DNA of 56,228 nucleotides. Source: Streptomyces omiyaensis. GTDB taxonomy: Bacteria; Actinomycetota; Actinomycetes; Streptomycetales; Streptomycetaceae. The position numbers were made by a program, and so were the translations under genes. The stretch lies in the NCBI RefSeq assembly GCF_014650895.1, contig NZ_BMVV01000035.1, forward strand, positions 1 to 56,228. Direction: 5' to 3'. This document shows positions 8,274 through 15,982 of the stretch, piece by piece. Every line of letters begins with the position of its first letter. The stretch's first letter is position 1. The notes under the pieces were generated by a model. The model was given only the letters and a program-made list of their open reading frames with translations. It was not told the origin of the DNA and did no database searches.

Positions 8274-9194
8274 ATGCACCGAACAACAGCCCTGCCCTGT
8301 GCCCCCGCCCCCGGACGGCTTTCCGAGGGCCCGGTCTGGGACCACCGCTCGCAAGAACTCCTCTGGGTCGACATCACCGCCGGACTCGTCCACCGCGGGG
8401 TCCTCACGCAGCGGGGCGACGACAGCGGTCTGCCGGACATCGCCGTCCGCGACTCCCTCGACCTCGGCGTCACCGTGGGCGCCGTCCTTCCCTCCTGGAA
8501 CGGCACGCTGCTCGCCCCGGCCGGCACCTCGATCCTCGGCGTGGGGCCGAAGGGGACCGCGACGATCGCCACGCTGCCGGAACGCACCGACCACGTCCGG
8601 CGGCGGTTCAACGACGCCGCCTGCGACCCCTTGGGCCGGCTCTTCGCCGGAACCATGGCGCTGAGCACCGATCCCGGCGCGGGGACGCTCTACCGCCTCG
8701 ACCGGACCGGACTCACTCCCGTCGTCGACCCGGTCACGATCTCCAACGGTCTGGGGTGGAGCCCCGACGGCCGGCTCCTCTACTACGCCGACAGCCCCAC
8801 CCGCCGGGTGGACGTGTACGACTACGACCTCGTCACGGGCACCCCCTCGAACCGCCGGCCCTTCGCACGTCTCGACCGCGGTGTGCCCGACGGGCTGACC
8901 GTCGACGCCCGCGGGAACGTCTGGGTGGCGGTCTGGGGTGCCGGCGAGGTCCGTGCCTTCGCCCCGGACGGGGCCCTCCTCACGGTGGTCGAGGTCCCCA
9001 CCTCGCACGTCTCCAGCTGCGCCTTCGCCGGACCCGCGCTGGACATCCTCGTGATCACCACCGCGCGGGAGGAACTCGCTCCGGACCAACTGCGCACGCA
9101 GCGGGACGCCGGACGCCTCTTCGTCTGCCGGCCCGGCGCCGTCGGCCAGACCCCGCACCTGTACGAAGACCTCACGACGGAGCACACCCCATGA
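8274..9194 (+). CDS. SMP-30/gluconolactonase family sugar lactonase
   Basis: 306 residues from ATG 8274 with GGAAGGGA upstream; an upstream in-frame ATG at 8205 lies in the promoter. The family is a six-bladed propeller with one divalent metal. Likely metal and substrate residues lie in LSEGPVWDHR, ISNGLGWSPDG and VPDGLTVDARGNVWVA. It would open galactono-lactone (from the SDR dehydrogenase encoded downstream) to galactonate. First gene of a five-gene operon; its stop overlaps the aldolase ATG (ATGA). Exact sugar specificity is inferred from the operon. Confidence 0.88.
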   Translation: MHRTTALPCAPAPGRLSEGPVWDHRSQELLWVDITAGLVHRGVLTQRGDDSGLPDIAVRDSLDLGVTVGAVLPSWNGTLLAPAGTSILGVGPKGTATIATLPERTDHVRRRFNDAACDPLGRLFAGTMALSTDPGAGTLYRLDRTGLTPVVDPVTISNGLGWSPDGRLLYYADSPTRRVDVYDYDLVTGTPSNRRPFARLDRGVPDGLTVDARGNVWVAVWGAGEVRAFAPDGALLTVVEVPTSHVSSCAFAGPALDILVITTAREELAPDQLRTQRDAGRLFVCRPGAVGQTPHLYEDLTTEHTP

Positions 9195-9829
9195 CCTCGC
9201 TCACGACCGCCCTCGCCGCGACTCCCGTGGTGGCGATCCTCCGATCCGGTTCCGCCGCCCGCTTCCCGGAAGTCGCCGAAGTCCTGTGCGCGCAAGGCGT
9301 GCGGGCCATCGAGTTCACCCTCACGACCCCGGGGGTCCTGGACGTGTTGAGGGAGTTCGCCCAGGACCTCCCCGACGGCCTCGCCCTGGGGGCCGGCACG
9401 GTCACCACGCCCCGGCAGGCCGAGCAGGCCGTCGCCGCCGGCGCCCGCTATCTCATCACCCCCGCCGTCTCCGCCGACGTCATCAGGGAGGCCCGCCACC
9501 TCGGAGTACCGGTCCTCCCGGGAGCCGTCACCCCGACCGAGATACTCGGGGCCTGGCAGGAAGGCGCCACGATGGTCAAGCTCTTCCCGGCCTCCTTCAC
9601 CGGCGGTCCCGCGTACGTCCGCGCTCTTCGGGCTCCTCTGCCCCACGTGCCCCTCGTGCCCACCGGGGGCATATCGGTCGAGGAGGCGGCTGCCTACATC
9701 GCGGCCGGTGCCCAGGCCGTCGGCATGGGCAGCCCCCTCGTGGGCGACGCGTGCGAGGGCGGCGACCTCGGCGCCCTCCGCGAGCGCGCCGCCCGCCTCG
9801 TCTCGTCCCTCGCGGGAGCCCGGCGATGA
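9191..9829 (+). CDS. 2-keto-3-deoxy-6-phosphogluconate/galactonate aldolase
   Basis: 212 residues, a class I aldolase of the KDPG/KHG family. K130 in MVKLFP is the Schiff-base lysine and E41 in AIEFTL is the general acid/base; GAGTV and the TPTEI loop are also present. It cleaves the phosphorylated 2-keto-3-deoxy sugar acid to pyruvate and glyceraldehyde-3-phosphate. It overlaps both neighbours by ATGA, between lactonase and kinase. With DgoD in the same operon, 2-keto-3-deoxy-6-phosphogalactonate is the expected substrate; sequence alone does not separate galacto from gluco forms. Confidence 0.9.
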   Translation: MTSLTTALAATPVVAILRSGSAARFPEVAEVLCAQGVRAIEFTLTTPGVLDVLREFAQDLPDGLALGAGTVTTPRQAEQAVAAGARYLITPAVSADVIREARHLGVPVLPGAVTPTEILGAWQEGATMVKLFPASFTGGPAYVRALRAPLPHVPLVPTGGISVEEAAAYIAAGAQAVGMGSPLVGDACEGGDLGALRERAARLVSSLAGARR

Positions 9830-10767
9830 CCGACCTCGTGACCCTGGGAGAGGCGATGCTCGCCGTCTCCCTCAGTGAAGCGGGTCCCCTCTTCCCCGGA
9901 GCGACCGCTCGCCTGTCGTTCGCCGGAGCCGAGGCGACCGTGGCCATCGGAGTCTGCCGCCAGGGCCACCGCGCCGCCTGGACCGGCGTCGTCGGCGCGG
10001 ACGCGGCGGGGACGATGATCCTCACCGCCCTGCGCGCCGAGGGCGTCGACGCCACCCACGTGCGCGTCGACCCCTCCTTGCCCACCGGCCTGATGCTCCG
10101 CCAGCGCCGTACCTCCGACCGCATCCTGGCCGCCTACTACCGCAAGGGACAGGCCGGAGCCGGCCTGAGCCCCGAGGACGTCGACCCGGACCTCATCGCC
10201 GGCGCCCATATCCTGCACGTCACCGGCATCACGCCGGCGTTGGGACCCGGCCCGCTGGAAGCGGTCCGCCACGCCGTGGCCGTCGCCCGGACCGCGGGGA
10301 CGACCGTCTCGCTGGACGTCAACTACCGCAGCACGCTGTGGTCTCCCGCAGAGGCCACGGCGGTCCTCCGGCCGCTCGCCCAGGAGGCGGACATCGTCTT
10401 CGCCGGTCTCGACGAGGCCGGGCTGCTGGTGGAGGCGACGGGCGCCGCCCACACCGCCCGAGCGCTCGCGGAGCTCGGCCCACGGCAGTGCGTGATCAAG
10501 CTCGGCGCCGACGGCGCCCTCGCCCTCGTCGACGACGAGGTCTTCGTCCAGGCAGCCGTCCCGGTCACAGCCGTGGACCCCATCGGAGCGGGTGACTCCT
10601 TCGTCGCCGGCTACCTGTCGGGTCTCCTGGACGGCGCCGCCCCTGCCGAGAGGCTGCGTACCGCCGCGATCTGCGGCGCGTTCTCCGTGTCCGTGCCCGG
10701 CGACTGGGAGGGACTGCCCCGCCGCGCGGAGGGCTCTCTCCTCACGGGAGACGACATCCGGCGCTGA
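9826..10767 (+). CDS. PfkB-family 2-keto-3-deoxy sugar acid kinase
   Basis: 313 residues, ribokinase fold. The PfkB signature DPIGAGDSFVAGYLSG has the catalytic D257 and the GAGD anion hole (254-257). The N-terminus MTDLVTLGEAMLAV is typical of KDG kinases. It would phosphorylate 2-keto-3-deoxygalactonate at O6 before aldolase cleavage. E. coli uses the unrelated DgoK for this step, so this PfkB enzyme would be a functional substitute. ATGA overlap with the aldolase; 46 bases before the dehydrogenase. Confidence 0.88.
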   Translation: MTDLVTLGEAMLAVSLSEAGPLFPGATARLSFAGAEATVAIGVCRQGHRAAWTGVVGADAAGTMILTALRAEGVDATHVRVDPSLPTGLMLRQRRTSDRILAAYYRKGQAGAGLSPEDVDPDLIAGAHILHVTGITPALGPGPLEAVRHAVAVARTAGTTVSLDVNYRSTLWSPAEATAVLRPLAQEADIVFAGLDEAGLLVEATGAAHTARALAELGPRQCVIKLGADGALALVDDEVFVQAAVPVTAVDPIGAGDSFVAGYLSGLLDGAAPAERLRTAAICGAFSVSVPGDWEGLPRRAEGSLLTGDDIRR

Positions 10768-10813
10768 CGGTGTCATCCGTCCGCCCCGGTCCAGAACAAG
10801 AAGGGACCATTCC

Positions 10814-11566
10814 ATGCAACGCTTCGCTGGCACCACCGCGGTCGTGACCGGCGCCGCCTCCGGCATCGGCGCGGCCAGCGCGCGCCGACTGGCCTCCGAG
10901 GGCGCCACGGTCGTCCTGGCCGACATCGCCGACGACGCCGGAGAAAGAGTCGCCGACGGCATCCGCCGGTCCGGTGGCTCCGCCCTCTACGTCCACTGCG
11001 ACGTCTCCTCGGAGACGGACTGGCTCCGGCTGCGCGAGCGGACCCGGGCCGTCCCCGGCCCGGTCGGCATCCTGCACAGCAACGCCTTCATGCACCGTGA
11101 CGCCGCGGCACAGGATCTGGACGCCTACGGGTGGGACCGCGAACTCGCCGTCAACCTGAAGGCGCTGTTCCTCGCCGTCCGCACCTTCCTGGACGACCTG
11201 CGCGAGACGAACGGCGCGTTCGTCGCCACGTCCAGCGTGCACGCCCATTTCGGTCTGCCCGGCTATCCCGCCTACGCGGCGTCCAAGGGCGGGGCGTGCG
11301 CGCTGATGCGCCAGCTCGCCGTCGAGTACGGCCCCGACGTCCGCTTCAACTCCGTCCTTCCCGGCCCGATCCTCACCGAGGTGTGGGACACCGTGTCCGA
11401 GGAGGACCGACGGCTCTCCGCGGACGCCACCGCGCTGCGCCGTCTCGGCGCCGCGGACGAGGTCGCCTCTGCGGTGGCCTTCCTCGCGTCGTCGGACGCC
11501 GCCTACATCACCGGTACCGAACTCGTCGTCGACGGCGGCTGGTCGGTCAAGAAGGAGTCGAAGTGA
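10814..11566 (+). CDS. SDR-family sugar dehydrogenase (probable galactose 1-dehydrogenase)
   Basis: 250 residues, classical short-chain dehydrogenase. Cofactor motif TGAASGIG is at 12-19; catalytic S140, Y153 and K157 (YAASK) are in place. The usual NNAG is replaced by SNAF. In this operon the missing activity is oxidation of galactose to galactonolactone, so that is the inferred role. AAGGGA lies before the ATG. The stop overlaps the GTG of the dehydratase gene. Confidence 0.8.
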   Translation: MQRFAGTTAVVTGAASGIGAASARRLASEGATVVLADIADDAGERVADGIRRSGGSALYVHCDVSSETDWLRLRERTRAVPGPVGILHSNAFMHRDAAAQDLDAYGWDRELAVNLKALFLAVRTFLDDLRETNGAFVATSSVHAHFGLPGYPAYAASKGGACALMRQLAVEYGPDVRFNSVLPGPILTEVWDTVSEEDRRLSADATALRRLGAADEVASAVAFLASSDAAYITGTELVVDGGWSVKKESK

Positions 11567-12708
11567 AGATCACCTCCCTGCGCACCTACCTCGTCGCCCC
11601 CCGCTGGTGCTTCCTGCGGATCGACACCGACGAGGGGATCACCGGCTGGGGCGAACCCGTCGTCGAGGGCCGCGCCCACACCGTCGCCGCCGCCGTCGAC
11701 GAACTCTCCGACTACCTGATCGGACAGGACCCGATGCGGATCGAGGACCACTGGCAGGTCCTCACCAAGGGCGGCTTCTACCGGGGCGGACCGGTCCTCT
11801 CCAGCGCCGTCGCCGGCATCGACCAGGCCCTGTGGGACATCAAGGGCAAGGCGCTCGGCGTCCCCGTCTGGGACCTCCTCGGCGGACCCGTCCGCGACCG
11901 GGTCCGCGTCTACAGCTGGATCGGCGGCGACCGCCCCGAGGACGTCGTGGAGCAGGCGCTCGCCCGGAAGGCCGAGGGCTTCACCGCGATCAAGATGAAC
12001 GCCTCGCCGCAGCTGGAGTTCATCGACACCCCCGCGGCCGTGCACGGCATCGTCGAACGGGTCGCGAGCATCCGGGAGGCGGTGGGCGACTCCTTCGACA
12101 TCGCCGTCGACTTCCACGGCCGCCTCACCCTCCCGATGGCCCGCCGGATCCTGCCGCTCCTGGAGCCGTACCTGCCCTTCTTCGTGGAGGAACCGGTCGT
12201 CCCGGAGATGAGCGACCACATCGGCGAGGTCGTCCGCTCCACCTCGATCCCCGTCGCCACCGGCGAACGCCTCTACTCCCGCTGGGACTTCAAGAAGGTC
12301 CTCGGCCAGGGCATCGCCGTCGCCCAGCCCGACCTCTCGCACGCGGGCGGCATCTCCGAGACCCGCCGGATCGCCGCGATGGCGGAGGCGTACGACGTCT
12401 CCCTCGCCCCACACTGCCCGCTCGGCCCCATCGCCCTCGCCTCCTGCCTCCAGGTCGGCTTCGCCACGCCCAACCTGCTCATCCAGGAGCAGAGCCTCGG
12501 CATCCACTACAACACCGGCTCCGACCTCCTCGACTACCTCGTCGACCCCTCCGTCTTCCGCTACGAGGACGGGCACGTCGCCCTCCTCACCGCACCCGGC
12601 CTCGGCATCGAGGTCGACGCGAAGGCCGTGGAGCGGGCAGCCGAGACCGGCCACCGCTGGCGCAACCCGGTCTGGCGTCACAAGGACGGCTCCTTCGCGG
12701 AGTGGTGA
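11563..12708 (+). CDS. dgoD: D-galactonate dehydratase
   Basis: 381 residues, one shorter than E. coli DgoD, and clearly similar along its length from memory (DTDEGITGWGEPVVEGRA, GFYRGGP, QPDLSHAGGI, APHCPLGPIALA). Metal ligands D183, E209 and E235 and catalytic H185 fall at the same numbers as in DgoD; the second histidine is H284. It belongs to the mandelate-racemase branch of the enolase superfamily and converts galactonate to 2-keto-3-deoxygalactonate. The GTG start overlaps the SDR stop and AAGGAG lies upstream. Last gene of the operon; a hairpin follows. Confidence 0.93.
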   Translation: MKITSLRTYLVAPRWCFLRIDTDEGITGWGEPVVEGRAHTVAAAVDELSDYLIGQDPMRIEDHWQVLTKGGFYRGGPVLSSAVAGIDQALWDIKGKALGVPVWDLLGGPVRDRVRVYSWIGGDRPEDVVEQALARKAEGFTAIKMNASPQLEFIDTPAAVHGIVERVASIREAVGDSFDIAVDFHGRLTLPMARRILPLLEPYLPFFVEEPVVPEMSDHIGEVVRSTSIPVATGERLYSRWDFKKVLGQGIAVAQPDLSHAGGISETRRIAAMAEAYDVSLAPHCPLGPIALASCLQVGFATPNLLIQEQSLGIHYNTGSDLLDYLVDPSVFRYEDGHVALLTAPGLGIEVDAKAVERAAETGHRWRNPVWRHKDGSFAEW

Positions 12709-12753
12709 CGAAGACTCGCGAAAAGCTCCGTTCGTCGGCAACAGGGCCTTCAA

Positions 12754-12777
12754 GCCGCCGGTGCCCCTACCGGCGGC
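12754..12777 (+). terminator. hairpin after dgoD
   Basis: A 9-bp perfect stem (GCCGCCGGT, 12754-12762; ACCGGCGGC, 12769-12777) with a 6-base loop starts 46 bases after the dgoD stop. No T-run. It marks the end of the galactose operon. Confidence 0.65.
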
Positions 12778-12872
12778 ACCGCGGCCCCCTACCAGCCACA
12801 CAACGGAGACCGCTCATGGACCGTTCTCACGCTACGCAGATGCCTCCCCCTATGGCTCTCCCCGCGGCGCAA

Positions 12873-13285
12873 TCAGGCTGCTTCCCAGAGGCCGGCGTCG
12901 AGGATCCGGGCGGCCTTGGTGATGCTGCCCGGCATCAGGTGCCGGTAGGTCAGGTTCGTCTCCTCGACGGACTCGTGCCCCGCCCACTCCGCCACGTCGG
13001 TGATGGGGATGCCGTTCCCGAGGGCGTTCGAGGCGAAGTGGTGCCGGAAGCCCTACGTCCCCACCCCCTCCTCCGGCGGGAGGTCCGCGAAGAGCCTCCT
13101 CACCCGACGCCGCTCCATGCCCTCGGTGAAGTAGCCGCCGGGGCCGCGCAGCAGGTAGCCGTCCTTCGTGGTTGCGTGCTTCTCCGCGTACCGCTCGATC
13201 GTCTCCCGCACCGATCGCGGCAACGGCACCTCCCGGCACTCCCCCGCCTTGCGGTGCTTCAGCTTCGCCGGCCTCAACGTGTTCG
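12873..13285 (-). pseudogene. decayed SLP1/pSAM2-type integrase, C-terminal half only
   Basis: The minus strand carries about 135 residues of a tyrosine recombinase catalytic domain: KLKHRKAGECREVPLP, then DGYLLRGPGGYF, then an in-frame TAG at 13053-13055, then GFRHHFASNALGNGIPITD, EWAGHES, YRHLMPGSITKAARILD and a TGA at 12873-12875. The RHH box and the YRHLMPG tyrosine are kept, but the N-terminal half, including the first catalytic arginine region, is missing. The truncation and the stop make it non-functional. It is a trace of an integrated element next to the start of the accessory region. The upstream limit is approximate. Confidence 0.85.
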
Positions 13286-13679
13286 AATGAAGAGAGTGCA
13301 TAGCGCGGTGAACTCCTCTGAGACGACTCCCTGCCTGCTTCGTGCAGGTCAAGGGCGGTTCCGACTGCACACCGGGACGCACCGAACGATCTTTGTGAGG
13401 AACGTCGCTCCGGTCAGGCGATACGGTCCCCCACCTGTGCTTTCGCGCCGTCATCGGCGGCCGCTCGGGCAATTCCGAGGGAACGCACTGCGGCCCATGC
13501 CGACTCACCTGATGAGCCATCAACCGAGCGAGCTCCTCTGCCTGTCTCCACCCCGTAGACCTGTCGGACACCGATTTCGCGCCATTCGGCGCAAAACGAC
13601 CCCTTGGCCCGTCGACCGGTCCAGGGCCGCCCCTTGGCGACGCCCGGCAGATGCCGACCGCGGTCCGTGCCTCGTGAGC
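13286..13679. other. intergenic, no gene recognised
   Basis: About 390 bases between the integrase remnant and the PucR gene stop, less GC-rich than the surroundings. A small hairpin (GCGCC 13579-13583, GGCGC 13588-13592, flanked by TTT and AAA) may terminate the minus-strand PucR transcript. No tRNA or att-like direct repeat was recognised. Confidence 0.45.
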
Positions 13680-14915
13680 TCAGCTCGGGGCGATCGTCAC
13701 GATGTCAGGGGCGATGTCCAGCACCAGGAGCGCCGCCGCCACATGGGTCGGGTTGTCCTCCACCTTGACGGCCGAGAGTTCGTTGGCGCGTGAGACGCGC
13801 CGTTCGACGGTGTTGCGGTGCGCGTAGAGGTCGGCGGCCGCCCGGGTGGTGCTGAAGCCGCACTGCACGTAGGTGAGCAGTGCCTGCCGCAGGGCTGTGT
13901 CGGCTTCGGCCAACGGCCCGAGGGTGTTGACGACGAACCGGCGTGCGCCGGGCCGGTCCTTCGTGAGCGCGTCGATCAGCTCGACGTCGGCGTAGGCGGT
14001 GAACCGCCGCTCGGACCCCAGCCGAATCACCAGCGCCTGGGCCGCGAGGGCGTCCTGGTGGCTGGAGCGGAATCCTTCGAGTCCGCGCCCCGACCTCCCC
14101 ACCGCCGCGCGCACTTCGTCGGTCGCCGCGAGGTCCTTCTCGACATGGTGAAGGTCCGGGACGGCTTCCCCCGAGAGCCAGATCCACCGCGACGTGGCGC
14201 TGGCGCGCGCCACCAAAGCGCTTCGGCCTCCGGCGGAACAGCGCACGGCGGCGATCGCCTCGTCCAGGGCGTCGGCCTCCTGGGGATCGTCGACCCAGAG
14301 GACGAGGCCCACGTGCCACCGCGCCATCCGGTAGCGCAGGCGTCCTTCGGCGAGGTCCTCCGCCATCGGCGCCCCACTGGCGATCAGCTGGATCAGTGCG
14401 ATCCCCTCGGCATCCGTGTTTCCCATCGCCGCGGCGAGGCCGGCCTGCCGCAGGGCCGCGACGGAGTCGAGGGCGTACTGCACCAGCGACTGCGCCGTCA
14501 CGTCCAGGACCCCCACGAGAAGATCGGGGTCCGCGCAGTCCGCCACGCATTCCTCCAGCCATCGCCGCCAGCCGATCCCCAGGGCCACGCGCCAGGCACC
14601 GGCGAAGTCGGGCGCGATGCCCCGGGAGACGAGGTCGTTGATGTACGCCGTGGTCCTCGGGCTGACGTAGGGCTCCACCCTCCGCCCCGGTTGCTGGACG
14701 TTCGCGGTCAGCCATTGGACCACCTCGGAGCGGTTGAGCGCGCGATCCTCCTCGACCAGTGAGGCGTCCGCGAGGAGAGCGGGATCGTTCTGGGCGACGA
14801 GAGAGGGCCTTGCGAAGGCGTCGATCAGGGCGTCCGTCTCCGTCAGCAGGCGCTGGCACAGGGACCTGATCGCATCGGCGACCTCACGCGAGGGCGGGGG
14901 CCACAGCTCTTCCAT
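13680..14915 (-). CDS. PucR/CdaR-family transcriptional regulator
   Basis: 411 residues from ATG 14915 (GAGGGA upstream, spacing long). The N-terminal part is a helical RsbRD-like sensor region (about 1-160). The C-terminal helix-turn-helix of the PucR type is in TYVQCGFSTTRAAADLYAHR followed by NTVERRVSRANEL (about 355-390). Family members are often activators or repressors of purine, amine or amino-acid catabolism. It is divergent from the XRE-cupin gene across a 324-base region with a palindrome, and adjoins the amine oxidase/dehydrogenase module, which it may regulate. Confidence 0.85.
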   Translation of the reverse strand: MEELWPPPSREVADAIRSLCQRLLTETDALIDAFARPSLVAQNDPALLADASLVEEDRALNRSEVVQWLTANVQQPGRRVEPYVSPRTTAYINDLVSRGIAPDFAGAWRVALGIGWRRWLEECVADCADPDLLVGVLDVTAQSLVQYALDSVAALRQAGLAAAMGNTDAEGIALIQLIASGAPMAEDLAEGRLRYRMARWHVGLVLWVDDPQEADALDEAIAAVRCSAGGRSALVARASATSRWIWLSGEAVPDLHHVEKDLAATDEVRAAVGRSGRGLEGFRSSHQDALAAQALVIRLGSERRFTAYADVELIDALTKDRPGARRFVVNTLGPLAEADTALRQALLTYVQCGFSTTRAAADLYAHRNTVERRVSRANELSAVKVEDNPTHVAAALLVLDIAPDIVTIAPS

Positions 14916-15239
14916 GTTCTCAGTGTCCCTCTGCTCTCGGGGAGGCGAGGCTCCCGACATGCCGTGTTCCAGACCGATGAAGGGCTCGTCGGCGGCCTGG
15001 CCGACGGCGAAGGCGTCGCCTGCCCCCGACCGCTGTTTACTCCCACTAAACGGCGGCAGGTTTACCACGCCCTCGACGGCGCCACAAGGGGCTGGACGCC
15101 CCCCTCCCCCTCTGCGAGGGCGCACCGACCGCCCCTGGGGCGCATGCCTTAGCCTCGTGCCACGGAGAGGACTCGTCCGGGTCGGCCCGTCACCTGACAG
15201 GCACACGACCTCGGCCTCGGGACGGGCGGTGAGCACACC
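14916..15239. other. divergent regulatory region between PucR and XRE-cupin genes
   Basis: 324 bases without a gene. It holds the palindrome at 15030-15056, which matches a site at 20424-20452, and presumably both promoters. No clear -35/-10 pair could be chosen. Confidence 0.5.
15030..15056. promoter_or_regulatory. palindromic operator, copy 1
   Basis: Arms CCGCTGTTTACT (15030-15041) and ACTAAACGGCGG (15045-15056) surround CCC. Two positions break the symmetry. The same motif, perfectly symmetric, occurs at 20424-20452, so one regulator probably reads both. The divergent regulators on either side are the obvious candidates. Confidence 0.7.
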
Positions 15240-15848
15240 ATGTCCATCGGTGACGACGGGACAGCAGAAGGAGCGGAACGCGGCGCCGCCGCCCTCGAAG
15301 CGTCCACGGGTGCGCGGCTGCGGAAGATCAGGCTCGACCGCGGCCTGTCGTTGACGGAGGTCGCGCACCGGGCAGAGGTCACCAAGGGCTTTCTGAGCCA
15401 GTTGGAGCGTGGGCTCACCAGCGTGTCCGTCCCGACGTTGCTGCGCGTCTGCGAGGTGCTGCGGATCGGGGTCGGGGAGCTTTTCGCGTACCCCGAAGAG
15501 CACGTCGTGGACGGTGGGAACCGGATCGACATGGGCGGTGAGGGCGTGGCCGAGTACCTGCTCACGCCCGCCGGCACCACGGCGTTCCAGGTCTTCCGTT
15601 CCGTGATCGAGCCGGGCGGGGGCACCGGAGGGCCCTATCGGCTCGACACCGCCACGGTCTTCGCGATGGGGCTGAGCGGCTCGACCCGTCTGATCGTCGG
15701 GGGCGAGACCCGGATGCTGTCGGCGGGGGTGTCCACGTCGTTCTCCGGGCAGACGCTTCACCAGTTCGACAATCCGGGTCGGACGGTGAGCGAGGTCCTC
15801 TGGGTCCTGTCGCCTCCCCTGCCGCGCGCCGCGCGAGGGCCCGCCTAG
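15240..15848 (+). CDS. XRE-family regulator with cupin sensor domain
   Basis: 202 residues. The helix-turn-helix (about 25-80) contains GARLRKIRLDRGLSLTEVA and TKGFLSQLERG, the typical XRE pattern. The C-terminal cupin beta-barrel (about 110-190) would bind a small effector; a SGQTLHQFDNPG segment lies in it. The architecture is that of PuuR-type regulators, which control polyamine and amine catabolism in other bacteria. It lies between the PucR gene and the convergent flavin oxidase gene, with a shared palindrome upstream. Effector not known. Confidence 0.87.
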   Translation: MSIGDDGTAEGAERGAAALEASTGARLRKIRLDRGLSLTEVAHRAEVTKGFLSQLERGLTSVSVPTLLRVCEVLRIGVGELFAYPEEHVVDGGNRIDMGGEGVAEYLLTPAGTTAFQVFRSVIEPGGGTGGPYRLDTATVFAMGLSGSTRLIVGGETRMLSAGVSTSFSGQTLHQFDNPGRTVSEVLWVLSPPLPRAARGPA

Positions 15849-15982
15849 ATCCTGTCGTCGCATGCCGGGCCCGCGTCGGGGGTGGTGCGGGGGCGGCGGC
15901 CGTTTCGCAGGACCCGGCGGTCTCGTCGTCACGGGTGGCGATCTCGCGCCGCGCCGTCACGGAGCAGGCGTCGCCCGAACCC

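Noticed and set aside
13286..13679. Search for a tRNA gene or att site next to the integrase remnant
   Set aside because: No tRNA-like T-loop (GGTTCGA-type) with matching stems and no direct repeat was found.
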